Origin: Owenweeksia sp.
GTDB taxonomy: Bacteria; Bacteroidota; Bacteroidia; Flavobacteriales; Schleiferiaceae
Direction: 5' to 3'
Assembly: GCA_002695025.1 (NCBI GenBank)
Contig: NZNV01000020.1
Location: forward strand, 229,646 to 293,645
Length of the DNA stretch: 64,000 nucleotides
Position numbers and translations under genes: made by a program. Shown piece after piece: positions 35,539 to 44,301 of this stretch. The stretch's first letter is position 1, and each line of letters starts with the position of its first letter. The notes under the pieces were generated by a model. The model made no database searches, had not been told where the DNA came from, and saw only the letters and a list, made by a program, of their open reading frames with translations.

Positions 35539-35932
35539 TTTTAACGAAAAAATAATTTACATTATCCCCGGTATATTAATTGCAGTTTTTATAGTGTATT
35601 TCACAGTTTCAGTAAAGGATACTCCTAAACAGCAAACCGGGAAAACGGATAATCATCAAACTATGACTGAGTTCAACTCTGAATGGCTTACTGCTGATAC
35701 ATGGTGGAATGATCCTGAACAAGTGGCTTTAGACTTCTATGAGGATAATACAGGGTTTTTAGTCCGGGGAACGGAACGTATAGAAATTACGTATCAGGTA
35801 AACAACGGAGTACTAACGGCTACTAAAGCGGAAAGCGATGAGGTGTTGATAAGCGGTAATATTGTAAGTGTAACTGAAGAGTCTCTCACCCTGAAGACCT
35901 CCGGTAAAGAAATTATCTTCACCCATTACTAA
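35525..35932 (+). CDS. Membrane-anchored small beta protein, last gene of RHS operon
   Basis: 135 residues: one membrane helix (about 10-30, IIYIIPGILIAVFIVYFTVS), a polar linker, then ~80 residues of alternating strands (VALDFYEDNTGFLVRG, RIEITYQVNNGVLT, LTLKTSGKEIIFTHY) resembling a small lipocalin-like barrel. It overlaps the RHS gene by 14 bp. In polymorphic toxin loci this position is usually held by the immunity gene, so a neutraliser of the RHS tail at the membrane is one hypothesis. A structural or assembly role fits as well. I know no family for it. Confidence 0.65.
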   Translation: MKKDSFNEKIIYIIPGILIAVFIVYFTVSVKDTPKQQTGKTDNHQTMTEFNSEWLTADTWWNDPEQVALDFYEDNTGFLVRGTERIEITYQVNNGVLTATKAESDEVLISGNIVSVTEESLTLKTSGKEIIFTHY

Positions 35933-35965
35933 AAAGTATGGGGGCTTAAGCGAAACTTGTTTTTG

Positions 35966-35973
35966 TACATTTG
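35966..35973 (+). promoter_or_regulatory. -7 box of the patatin gene
   Basis: TACATTTG matches TAnnTTTG exactly, 20 bp before the ATG at 35993. It lies inside the frame that could start at TTG 35957, which argues for the ATG as the true start. Confidence 0.55.
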
Positions 35974-35992
35974 GTATAAACCAAACCAAACT

Positions 35993-37051
35993 ATGAAAAG
36001 AAAGATTCGCATTCTCTCCATTGACGGAGGGGGGATCCGCGGTATCATCCCGGGTATGATCCTCGTATCCTTAGAAAAGAAACTCCAGGAAAAAACCGGT
36101 AACCCCAACGCTCGTATCCCTGACTTTTTTGATTTTGTGGCCGGTACCAGTACCGGTGGTATTCTTGGCTGTGCACTTTTTTATCCTGAAAGCGCAGGTG
36201 GCACCAAAGCCCGATATCAAGCCATGGATGCGGTAAACCTGTACCTGAAAAATGGCAGCATGATCTTTAAGCGTACCTTCTGGCATAATGTGAAATCGCT
36301 ATGGGGTATACTGAGTTATAAATTCCCTACCACCAATCTTGAAAAAGCCCTGGAGCAGTATTTGGGAGAAGAGCGTTTATCATCCCTGTTAAAACCTAGT
36401 GCTATCAGTTCCTATTATATAGCCGATGCTCAGCCTTTCTTCTTTAAACAGCACCTTGCTAAAAAGGATATGGATTATGATTACCTGATCAAGGACGTGG
36501 CCCGGGGAACCTCAGCGGCACCTACTTATTTTGAAAGTGCGGATGTAAAATCATTGGCCAATAATACCTATACCCTTATTGACGGAGGTGTATACGTGAA
36601 CAACCCGGCTTTGTGTGCTTATGCCGAAACCCGCACCATGACCTTTGAGCAACTTTGTCCGGAGGTGGGAGACGAACTGAAAGCTAAAAGGCCTACGGCA
36701 GATGATATGGTGATATTTTCACTGGGAACGGCCAGTAGCGCCCAGAAGTATAGCTATAAGGAGATCAAGAACTGGGGTATCGTTAGCTGGATCAAGCCAC
36801 TCATTGGGGTTATGATGTCCGGGGTGTCCCAAAACGTGGATTACCAATTGCGTGAGATCTTTAAAACTACGCCAACCCCACATCATTATCTGCGTATTGA
36901 GCCGAACATATACAGCGCCAATCCGGCTATGGATGACGGTAGCCCAGGTAATTTACAAAAGCTTAAAGAGGCCGGGGAAAAAAACGCGCAAGTGTACGAT
37001 AGGGAGCTGGATCGGATGGCCGACTTATTGATTGAGAATAATGGGAAATAA
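35993..37051 (+). CDS. Patatin-like phospholipase
   Basis: 352 residues from the ATG at 35993; an upstream in-frame TTG at 35957 is rejected because a -7 box lies between the two. The patatin hydrolase has an oxyanion hole motif DGGGIRG (11-17), the nucleophile S53 in GTSTGG, and the catalytic D197 in DGGVYVNNPA, which together form the Ser-Asp dyad. It hydrolyses acyl esters of phospholipids or related lipids. No signal peptide is present, so it acts in the cytoplasm or on the inner membrane surface. It has its own promoter just after the RHS operon. No CBASS or other nucleotide-signalling partner is adjacent, so a defence role has no support here. Confidence 0.92.
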   Translation: MKRKIRILSIDGGGIRGIIPGMILVSLEKKLQEKTGNPNARIPDFFDFVAGTSTGGILGCALFYPESAGGTKARYQAMDAVNLYLKNGSMIFKRTFWHNVKSLWGILSYKFPTTNLEKALEQYLGEERLSSLLKPSAISSYYIADAQPFFFKQHLAKKDMDYDYLIKDVARGTSAAPTYFESADVKSLANNTYTLIDGGVYVNNPALCAYAETRTMTFEQLCPEVGDELKAKRPTADDMVIFSLGTASSAQKYSYKEIKNWGIVSWIKPLIGVMMSGVSQNVDYQLREIFKTTPTPHHYLRIEPNIYSANPAMDDGSPGNLQKLKEAGEKNAQVYDRELDRMADLLIENNGK

Positions 37052-37153
37052 TCTATTAAATGGAATTATTCCCAAAAAGAGACTATCAATATAAGAATGA
37101 TCATTGATTTTCAATTATTTAAATACGGGCACTAAATTAGAAATAGGTATGGC

Positions 37154-39652
37154 ATGGACCTCCATAACTCCATATCGCTCAATTCACTGCCGTCCGGTTT
37201 TAACATTATTTACAAACTTGACAAACTAGGATATTTTAAATATGTAAGCCCACTCATGGCTTCATATCTGGATATGGAAGTTTCAGAAATACTGCATACT
37301 TCCTTCCGCAATCTTGTGCGCCCTGATTTCAGGGAGCGGGTGGAAAGTTTTTACCTGAAGCAACTGGAAAGTGGCGTGCCCAATACCTACCTGGAGTTTC
37401 CAGTGGTAAATTCCAAAGGGCGTGAAAGTTGGATCGGCCAGACCGTTGAAATTGTGGTTAAGGAAGGAATAGTACAGGAAGTAGTGGCCGTGGCCTGTGA
37501 CGTAACCGAAAAGATCACAGCCCGACAATTTGCCGCCAACAGCGAGGAGAAGTACCGTGGGCTGATCGAGAATATTAAGTTGGGTCTCATGGAAGTGGAT
37601 CTCAATGAGCACATTGTGTTTGCCAACAAATCATTTTGTGACATTACCGGCTACTCGCTTGAGGAAATAATGGGGAAAAAGGCAAGCGACCTTTTCCTGG
37701 AAAACGGGGATAGCGAAAATCATGATAAAATAGCGGATGCCAACCAAAAGAGGTTGGAGGGTGAGTCTTCAGCTTACGAGGTTAAAATACAACGTAAGGA
37801 TGGCAGTCCGGTATGGATGATCATCTCCGGGGCTCCCGTGCGTAATAGCAGAGGCGAAATAATAGGATCCGTAGGTATTCATAATGACATCACAGAGCGC
37901 AAGGTGGAAGAACTGGAGCGCCAGAAATTACTTGGCGACCTGGAAGCCAGTAATGAAGAGCTTAAGCGTAAGCAACAGTACCTGAGTGCAGTAAACGAAT
38001 TTGCTGCGCGCCTTATTAAAACCTCTACCATACATGAAATTGTAACTGAGATCACTCAGAATACCATCGAAAAGTTCGGCTTTGAGGACTGTGTGGTATA
38101 CCTGCTGGAAGAGGAGGGAGACACACTGAGCCAGATTGGTGCCTATGGCGTTAAAGACCGTGATGGAAAAGTGATGGAAGCCATACGGGTACCCGTAGGA
38201 AAAGGTATTGTAGGAAGTGTGGCACTTTCTGGCAAACCTGAAATTGTAAACGACACCAGCCAGGATGAACGCTATATCACCGATATGGTTCCCGGCCTTT
38301 CAGAACTGGCTGTACCCATTATTGCTGATGGTAAAACTATTGGGGTGATAGATACTGAACACTCTCAAAAGAATTTTTACACCCACGAACACCTGGAAAC
38401 ACTGGTAACCATTTCTAACCTGGCCGCCAACAAGATCAAGAGTGCTGTAATCAGCCAAAAACGTGAAGAGGCTGAAGCTGCACTTAAAGAAAGTGAAACC
38501 AAATTACGGGCGGTAATTGATTCAGCGCTGGATGCCATGATCATTATTGATGGGGCTGGGATAATCCAGGAATGGAATCCACGTGCCCGGGATATTTTCG
38601 GATATCATGAAAGGATGGCCTGCGGGCATAAAATGACAGACCTGATCATCCATCAACCCTTTCGCAGGATCATGGAAATGGGCATACAGGCCTTTGCTGA
38701 ATCCGGAAAGGCGCCTATGCTCAATAAAAGAATTGAAATACAAAGTGTAAACCGGGACGGGGATATCTTTCCTGTGGAATTCAGTATTGTTCCGGTAAAA
38801 CTAAACGGCAAAGTATTGTACTCTGCCTTTGCCCGTGATATTACCCAGCAAAAAAAGGTGAGTGAGGAAATGATCAATGCCCTTAACCGTGAGCGAGAGC
38901 TGAACGAGATGAAATCAAGGCTTATTTCCATGACCTCGCATGAGTTCCGTACTCCGCTTACCACCATTCAAACCAATATAGAGTTACTGTCCTATCACCT
39001 GGACCGCGAGAAATTGAACAACCGGCCAAAATTATCCAAGAACTTTGACCGCATCAATTCCCAGATTGAGCGCCTCAATGTGCTGATGAACGATGTACTT
39101 ATGATGGGGCGTCTCGAATCCGGGAAAATATCCAATTCCCCGGCACTTACCGATGTGGTGAAGCTGTGTAATGATATTATTAAATCCAGTTTTAACCAGC
39201 ATGAGGATGGCCGGGAGGTAGACTTCAAGGTAGAGGGTAATGCACGTGAATTGCTTATTGACCCTAACATCTATACTCATATTATAACCAACCTATTGTC
39301 CAATGCTTTCAAATATTCGCCTGATGCCAGTAATCCTGCCCTGAACCTCATCTTCATGGAAAACGAACTGAGAATAGAGGTGATAGATAGTGGTATTGGT
39401 ATTCCCGAAAAAGACCTCCCCAACATCTTTGATTCCTTCTTCCGCTCGGACAATGCTGAAAATATTCAGGGCACCGGGCTTGGGCTGGCCATTGTAAAGG
39501 AATTCTGTGAGATGCAGGGAGCGCAGATTGAGGTAGAAAGCCGGTTATGCTGGGGCTCCAGGTTTAGTATAACACAGCCGTACCAGACATTTGGTGAAGT
39601 AATACAAAATAACGTGGACAAGCATACGCAGCCCAAAACAATCTTAAATTAA
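37154..39652 (+). CDS. PAS-PAS-GAF-PAS sensor histidine kinase
   Basis: 832 residues, soluble. Order: PAS (~15-130), PAS (~140-255, IENIKLGLMEVD ... DITERK), GAF (~275-425, NEFAARLIKTSTIHEIV), PAS (~445-565, VIDSALDAMIIIDGAG), HisKA with H596 in MTSHEFRTPLT, and HATPase with IDSGIGIPEKDL and GTGLGLAIV. The lack of membrane helices suggests it senses cytoplasmic cues such as redox, light or small ligands; the ligand cannot be told from sequence. The LytTR regulator gene follows after 6 bp and is its partner. Confidence 0.94.
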   Translation: MDLHNSISLNSLPSGFNIIYKLDKLGYFKYVSPLMASYLDMEVSEILHTSFRNLVRPDFRERVESFYLKQLESGVPNTYLEFPVVNSKGRESWIGQTVEIVVKEGIVQEVVAVACDVTEKITARQFAANSEEKYRGLIENIKLGLMEVDLNEHIVFANKSFCDITGYSLEEIMGKKASDLFLENGDSENHDKIADANQKRLEGESSAYEVKIQRKDGSPVWMIISGAPVRNSRGEIIGSVGIHNDITERKVEELERQKLLGDLEASNEELKRKQQYLSAVNEFAARLIKTSTIHEIVTEITQNTIEKFGFEDCVVYLLEEEGDTLSQIGAYGVKDRDGKVMEAIRVPVGKGIVGSVALSGKPEIVNDTSQDERYITDMVPGLSELAVPIIADGKTIGVIDTEHSQKNFYTHEHLETLVTISNLAANKIKSAVISQKREEAEAALKESETKLRAVIDSALDAMIIIDGAGIIQEWNPRARDIFGYHERMACGHKMTDLIIHQPFRRIMEMGIQAFAESGKAPMLNKRIEIQSVNRDGDIFPVEFSIVPVKLNGKVLYSAFARDITQQKKVSEEMINALNRERELNEMKSRLISMTSHEFRTPLTTIQTNIELLSYHLDREKLNNRPKLSKNFDRINSQIERLNVLMNDVLMMGRLESGKISNSPALTDVVKLCNDIIKSSFNQHEDGREVDFKVEGNARELLIDPNIYTHIITNLLSNAFKYSPDASNPALNLIFMENELRIEVIDSGIGIPEKDLPNIFDSFFRSDNAENIQGTGLGLAIVKEFCEMQGAQIEVESRLCWGSRFSITQPYQTFGEVIQNNVDKHTQPKTILN

Positions 39653-39658
39653 AACTCT

Positions 39659-40390
39659 ATGAAACCGTACAGGATCCTTGTGGTTGAAGATGACCAGTTA
39701 ATAGCCGAAAGTTTATGTGACATTCTGGAATGTCTGGAACACCAGGTGGTAGGAACTGCAGCCAGCGGTGAAAAGGCTCTTGATCTCCTTAAAAATACGG
39801 AAGCAGACCTCATTTTGCTGGATATTCAGCTCAACGGGGGTATGGATGGCGTAGCCCTGGCGGAAATCATTAAAAAGGACTATGACCTGCCCTTTATTTT
39901 CACCACAGCATTTGCGGACCCGCAAACTATTGAAAAAGCCAGGGACATGGGACCGTTCGGTTATATTGTAAAACCTTATGGGATTAAGGATATCCATGCT
40001 TCGCTGGAAGTGGCTATGGGTACCTACAGGTCTATGCAAGAACTTAAGCAGTCGCAGCTGCAGGAATCATACGTACGCAATAACCACCTGTACGTGAAAA
40101 TGGATTCGCGCCTGGTGAAGATCAAGGATGATGACATCCTGTACATTGAGGCTCAGGGCGATTATGCCGTTTTTAAGACGGAAAAAAAGAGTTATGTGGT
40201 GCATACCACCATGAAGAACATAGAGCAAAAACTGGATCCTGAAAAGTTTTTGAAAGTACACCGTTCCTTCATAGTTAACCTGGATCATATAGTGGACATT
40301 GAAGATACCAACCTGTTGATCAAAGAGAAGGTGATACCTGTGAGCAGGGGCAACCGTGAAAGCCTCATGAACCGGATACATACTATTTAA
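39659..40390 (+). CDS. LytTR-family response regulator
   Basis: 243 residues. The receiver (1-~125) has E10-D11-D12, phospho-acceptor D55 in LILLDIQLNGG and Lys in YIVKPYG. The LytTR DNA-binding domain (~140-243) has DILYIEAQGDYAVF and FLKVHRSFIVNLDHI. It lies 6 bp after the PAS/GAF kinase gene and is co-transcribed with it. LytTR regulators bind paired short direct repeats; I did not find an obvious target in the window. Confidence 0.95.
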   Translation: MKPYRILVVEDDQLIAESLCDILECLEHQVVGTAASGEKALDLLKNTEADLILLDIQLNGGMDGVALAEIIKKDYDLPFIFTTAFADPQTIEKARDMGPFGYIVKPYGIKDIHASLEVAMGTYRSMQELKQSQLQESYVRNNHLYVKMDSRLVKIKDDDILYIEAQGDYAVFKTEKKSYVVHTTMKNIEQKLDPEKFLKVHRSFIVNLDHIVDIEDTNLLIKEKVIPVSRGNRESLMNRIHTI

Positions 40391-40864
40391 ATTACTACCC
40401 GTGGCCTCTCATACACTTTCCTGAAGTCTTGTAGCTGGCCGATAATCTTATGTAGCTCCTTTGTACTATAGATTAGTAATTACCCTCATTTTTCATTCAT
40501 CCTTTAAAACGTGCCATCCAACGTGCGTTTGAATAAGCTCAACGAAAATCATCTGAGTAGCTTCTTAGCAGGCCTAATTTTGCTATGAATCCAAAAAGTA
40601 AGGGTAGGTTTTTACAGAAGACATTTCAGTCCTTCCAGGGTCTATAATAAAACGAAGCGAAGGTTGATGATTGGTTAATTGGCAAAACGGGGAATATGTG
40701 TCTTAGTATTCCCCGTGTTAACCTTTTAAAATCAAAATCAACTTTACTGATAAACCTTTTGCTGGCAGGGAAAGGTCCGGTAAAACAGAAGCGCTGTTAT
40801 CTGAAATGGCGTTTTTGAAAAAAATACGCACTTTGGCGTTAAGTAATTACCTTTACGTCCGATT
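40391..40864. other. 474-bp gap with a hairpin, no convincing gene
   Basis: No coding frame is supported. The main structure is a perfect 10-bp inverted repeat ACGGGGAATA/TATTCCCCGT (40687-40716) with a 10-nt loop, followed by GTTAACCTTTT. It could be an imperfect terminator, an operator, or the 3' end of an unannotated small RNA. Near the end, TACCTTTA (40849-40856) resembles a -7 box and lies 8 bp before the next start codon. Confidence 0.5.
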
Positions 40865-41098
40865 ATGGCAAAAGTACCTGCCAAAGATATAGACGCTCTG
40901 ATGCAACAAACATCTAGGGAGGGTGACGCGGTGATCCGGTTCAGTTTTTTCGAGGAAGTAAACTGTTCAGGTGATCCGCGTCCTTTTTATCACACTATCC
41001 TATTGGAACAGGGAGTTTCAAAAATCCAAAGCAGACCTTATGCCTTCGGATCCTTTGACCAGCCTTATTTTCATATATTTAACAAGGAATTAGTTTAG
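40865..41098 (+). CDS. Small unknown protein (77 aa)
   Basis: A 77-residue protein with no signal peptide or membrane helix and one Cys. It ends PYFHIFNKELV. I do not recognise it. Support for a real gene comes from a -7-like box (TACCTTTA, 40849-40856) just before the ATG, which would give an almost leaderless mRNA as is often seen in this phylum, and from a good terminator 90 bp after the stop. It stands alone between a regulator gene and a leftward gene. Confidence 0.55.
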   Translation: MAKVPAKDIDALMQQTSREGDAVIRFSFFEEVNCSGDPRPFYHTILLEQGVSKIQSRPYAFGSFDQPYFHIFNKELV

Positions 41099-41187
41099 AC
41101 CGCTTAGTGTGGAAACTCTGTTTTTTTTGGCCAGCCATATCCATACTTACTGCTAATATTTATCCTCAGTTCGAACAGCTGAAGAAG

Positions 41188-41214
41188 AGGGGCCACTTTG
41201 GTGGTCCCTTTTTT
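41188..41214 (+). terminator. Rho-independent terminator after the 77-aa gene
   Basis: GGGGCCAC and GTGGTCCC pair (one G-T wobble) around a TTTG loop and are followed by six T. The orientation is rightward. Confidence 0.85.
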
Positions 41215-41220
41215 ATCGCT

Positions 41221-42240
41221 CTATGGGAAATGCAATAGGGCTATACTTCCGGCCGGCCCTGATGCCCACGCGGCACCATCTTTAGCCACGCTTATCGTGT
41301 AAAAACCACCTTCCAGTTCATTCCAGCTTTCACCGGCATCAAGGGAGTAATTACCACTATTACGACTTACCGTGAGTAAAGTGTCTTTGTTAAGGTAGGC
41401 AATGCAGGAACGGTACCTTCCCAATATGGTTTCATCTCCGCTTACAAACCATGACCGGCCGCCATCGGTAGTCCTGGCAATATTGAAACCGGTAAGGGAG
41501 TCTGCGCGATAATCTCCTCCTGTGCAAAACCCTTCCTTTTCATTACGGAAAGCAAAGGAGAAAATGCCTTTGGAAGCTTCTCCATGGTCCAGCGGAGCTG
41601 AAGTTTTATACCAGGTGCGTCCATAATCCTCTGACAGGAGTACGGTAGCTTCCGGTCCTCCCAGCCCGATGATCACTTTACCGGGACCAAGGGTCCTAAG
41701 GCAGGTTCCCGAGGCAGCAAAACCTCCTTGCCCGGTAGCCACTTTGGGCAATGTGCTTTCCGGTAAATGTTGCCAGCTTTTTCCACCGTCCTGTGTTTCG
41801 ATAAGCACAAGACGATTGCCCGGAGCATCACTGAAGGCTATTCCTCTTTGTTGATCCCAGAAGTCCATGGCGTCAAAAAAGATACCTGCATCATTGTTTT
41901 CATAGGTGCGTAACCAGTTCTTGCCACCATCGGAAGTGTAATAGATGAGGGCTGGCAAACCGGCAGAAAGTACCAGGGCGGTATCAGCCCCAAAAGCATG
42001 AATATCGCGGAACTGTAGCTCCTGCGAAGCGGGCACGGAAACATCTTCCCATGTTTTACCGCCATCCCGGGTGCGCAGTACTGTACCTTCTGAGCCGCTT
42101 GCCCAGCAAACTTTGGCAGATATGGCATGTAATCCCCGGAGGCTGGCTTCTGAGCTGGTTTCAAAGTTTTCCCAGTAGGGTTGCGCCTTTATACCCTCAC
42201 AAATGGCCAAAACTGCTAAAGAAATAAGGATGTATTTCAT
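41221..42240 (-). CDS. Ycf48/BNR-type beta-propeller secreted protein
   Basis: 339 residues from the ATG at 42240 (MKYILISLAVLAICEGIKAQ), which gives a clean signal peptide; an in-frame TTG 15 bp upstream is less likely. The mature protein has repeated Asp-box-like turns typical of Ycf48/sialidase-type propellers: LRTRDGGKTWEDV, YTSDGGKNWLRT, IETQDGGKSWQHL, LSEDYGRTWYKT, RTTDGGRSWFVS. It is therefore a periplasmic or secreted propeller of about six to seven blades. Plant and cyanobacterial relatives assist photosystem II assembly. In Bacteroidota the role is unknown and is probably binding or assembly. Confidence 0.88.
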   Translation of the reverse strand: MKYILISLAVLAICEGIKAQPYWENFETSSEASLRGLHAISAKVCWASGSEGTVLRTRDGGKTWEDVSVPASQELQFRDIHAFGADTALVLSAGLPALIYYTSDGGKNWLRTYENNDAGIFFDAMDFWDQQRGIAFSDAPGNRLVLIETQDGGKSWQHLPESTLPKVATGQGGFAASGTCLRTLGPGKVIIGLGGPEATVLLSEDYGRTWYKTSAPLDHGEASKGIFSFAFRNEKEGFCTGGDYRADSLTGFNIARTTDGGRSWFVSGDETILGRYRSCIAYLNKDTLLTVSRNSGNYSLDAGESWNELEGGFYTISVAKDGAAWASGPAGSIALLHFP

Positions 42241-42349
42241 GGCATTAAAATACAACTAGTAGTATAACACTCTGGTGCTTGGGTATAATGTACTTTGAGC
42301 TTACAGAAGAACAAGAACGGGAGGCAAACATCCGGGCTTTACCTAGAAT

Positions 42350-43114
42350 TTATTCCATATCCGCTTTATGGAAGTTTGCTTTAGGACTATAAAGGTCATG
42401 ATCCACATTACCCACAGCGCCTTCTACCTTACCGCGTTCGGTGCGTTGCCAGATCAACCATCCCTCGTTTTTCCAGGCATTGGGTATTTGGGGAGTATCC
42501 ACTTCGTATTCGGCTATCCAAAGGTCGTATTTAGCAAAATCAGGATGATCCAGATACTGGTTTCCAAAAGGGTGGTTGGTATACACTACCGGGCGAACGT
42601 TTAGTTTACTCTCTACGGTTTGCAGCCACTTAAGCACATTTTGCTGATACGTTTTAGTGTTGATACCTGGTTTCATGCCTCCCTGTTCAAGGTCCAGCAC
42701 CGGGGGCATATCACCTTCTTCATAAGTCACTGCAGATAAAAAGTTAGCGGCTTGTTTGTCAGGGTTGTCACCGGCCACGTAAAAATGATAGCCACCGTGT
42801 ATCAGGCCTACAGCATGAGCTCCTTCACGGTTATGTAAATAATCGGGATCTTTATAGTCTTCTCCCTGGGTAGCCTTGTCATAAGCAAAATCCAACCGGG
42901 CAGCCTTGATCTCCTGCCAGTTTATATCGCCCTGAAAGTGAGATACATCAATACCCAGTACGGGTCCAGTTTTAGTGGGTGCAGGGGGAGGTGTTACAGC
43001 TTTTTCCTGATTAGCTGTGGTGGTATCTTCCTTTTTACTGTTATCAGTGGAAGAGGGATTGTTGCAGGCCAGCATCAGCCCGATAATCGCCAGGCTTAGG
43101 TATTTGATTTTCAT
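42350..43114 (-). CDS. GH25 lysozyme-like lipoprotein
   Basis: 254 residues. The lipobox LMLAC puts the lipidated Cys at 17, and a Thr/Pro-rich linker (~20-50) follows. The GH25 muramidase barrel (~52-245) shows GIDVSHFQGDINW with D56, KATQGEDYKDPDY, and the catalytic pair D141/E143 in PPVLDLEQG, then LWIAEY and LIWQRTERG. It should cleave the MurNAc-GlcNAc bond of peptidoglycan from a lipid anchor in the envelope. The gene lies 3 bp downstream of a membrane-protein gene in the same operon. Confidence 0.9.
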   Translation of the reverse strand: MKIKYLSLAIIGLMLACNNPSSTDNSKKEDTTTANQEKAVTPPPAPTKTGPVLGIDVSHFQGDINWQEIKAARLDFAYDKATQGEDYKDPDYLHNREGAHAVGLIHGGYHFYVAGDNPDKQAANFLSAVTYEEGDMPPVLDLEQGGMKPGINTKTYQQNVLKWLQTVESKLNVRPVVYTNHPFGNQYLDHPDFAKYDLWIAEYEVDTPQIPNAWKNEGWLIWQRTERGKVEGAVGNVDHDLYSPKANFHKADME

Positions 43115-43117
43115 GAG

Positions 43118-44008
43118 TTATGACTTGTTAGAGGTGGTTATATTTTTCAGTTGTTGTTCTTCCTGTTGTACGATCTGTAACGGGCGCCCGTAGCCGAAAA
43201 GCTTTTTGAGGAAAAGGGAAAATACATACCAGAACAGGAGGGGCATCAGTCCAAAAACAATAAGGATGTTCACCAGGGCGGCAATGGCGAGCCGAACTCC
43301 ATTCTGAGCGGCAAAACGCAGTATATCCAGTATTTCCTTCCCGATCTTATCCAGATCATCTTCCACATTATAGGTGGTTTTAAGAACTCCATCTTCTATG
43401 CGATCCCCCAAGGTTAAATGGTCGTGGTGTTCCGATTCCTGGTAACTTTCCAGGCTGTCAAGTCGACTTTGATGCATCTGCTTCCGCGCGTTAATGGAGT
43501 CACGCGTAGCTTCCAGGCTTTGGTTGAGTTCACCGCCCAGGTTCATATCCACGGTTTTCACAACGCCCTGCATGGCAGAGGTATATATACTCAGGCCAGG
43601 TGATATCATTAAGGCAAGTACCAACAGCTTAAAGCTGGTGGAACGGAGTGCGGGAATAAACAAACCGATAAAAAGCACTACCATAGCCCATTTAAAAAGC
43701 ATCCATTGACTGATCTCCAGTAAAGTAAGCTGCAGGAGGATCATCATACTGGAAATGTCCAGGTAGTTGAGAAGCTTATTAAAATCATCTTCATAGGTAT
43801 GGGCCCAGTCCTTAAGCAGGGGAATACTTTCAGCCAGGGGAATTGTAAGGCCTTCTATTTCCGATAGTATGGCTACGCTTGCCAATACTTCTTTTGAGGC
43901 GCTGTTCTGGAATTCGAGGGCATCCTTATAGAATAAATTCAGGAAGGAAGCAGCAATAAGGATGGCTAGTAAAATAGCCCCTATGATTCGTTTGGTTTGG
44001 TTGTTCAT
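43118..44008 (-). CDS. Membrane protein of unknown function
   Basis: 296 residues. The predicted layout is: an N-terminal helix (~8-26), a periplasmic segment (~27-90), three or so helices (~90-160), a charged coiled-coil stretch (~165-235, with NARKQMHQSRLDSLESYQES and EDDLDKIGKEILDIL), and a last long hydrophobic region (~240-272). No known motif is seen. It is co-transcribed with the GH25 lipoprotein (3-bp gap), so a cell-envelope role is plausible but unproven. Confidence 0.7.
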   Translation of the reverse strand: MNNQTKRIIGAILLAILIAASFLNLFYKDALEFQNSASKEVLASVAILSEIEGLTIPLAESIPLLKDWAHTYEDDFNKLLNYLDISSMMILLQLTLLEISQWMLFKWAMVVLFIGLFIPALRSTSFKLLVLALMISPGLSIYTSAMQGVVKTVDMNLGGELNQSLEATRDSINARKQMHQSRLDSLESYQESEHHDHLTLGDRIEDGVLKTTYNVEDDLDKIGKEILDILRFAAQNGVRLAIAALVNILIVFGLMPLLFWYVFSLFLKKLFGYGRPLQIVQQEEQQLKNITTSNKS

Positions 44009-44242
44009 GAGGTTTGGCTTACTCCCTGCAATATAGTTCAGGCACGTACTAATTTACAAGGGCAGGGTCCGGGAAATACAGGCTTAATCGGTTTCAATCT
44101 TTGAATTAACCCTCTTTTTGATTGGGTAAAAGGAATTTTTTAGTGGAGTGTTTGCGCGGGATCATTCCTTTTCCAACATTTAGAATGTTGAATTAAAAGT
44201 GTTTTTTTCAAACTAGCTAACCAAGCTTGAATCTGGTTGTAC

Positions 44243-44277
44243 AAAAAAAGGCTCACCATTTTGGTGAGCCTTTTTTT
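44243..44277. terminator. Strong bidirectional terminator downstream of the ABC-M1 gene
   Basis: A perfect 16-bp stem (AAAAAAAGGCTCACCA paired with its complement) with a 3-nt loop ends the leftward transcript whose last gene stops at 44302. The flanks 44009-44242 carry no gene that I can support and should hold the promoter for the operon at 44008. Confidence 0.9.
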
Positions 44278-44301
44278 ATGGGACAAATTGCTTTTAGAAG
44301 C

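Noticed and set aside
35957..35992. TTG start 12 codons upstream of the patatin ATG
   Set aside because: An exact -7 box (35966-35973) lies within this stretch, and the family starts just before the DGGGIRG motif.
35993..37051. Patatin gene as a CBASS effector
   Set aside because: No cyclase, Cap or ubiquitin-like gene is adjacent. Its neighbours are an RHS operon and a sensor kinase.
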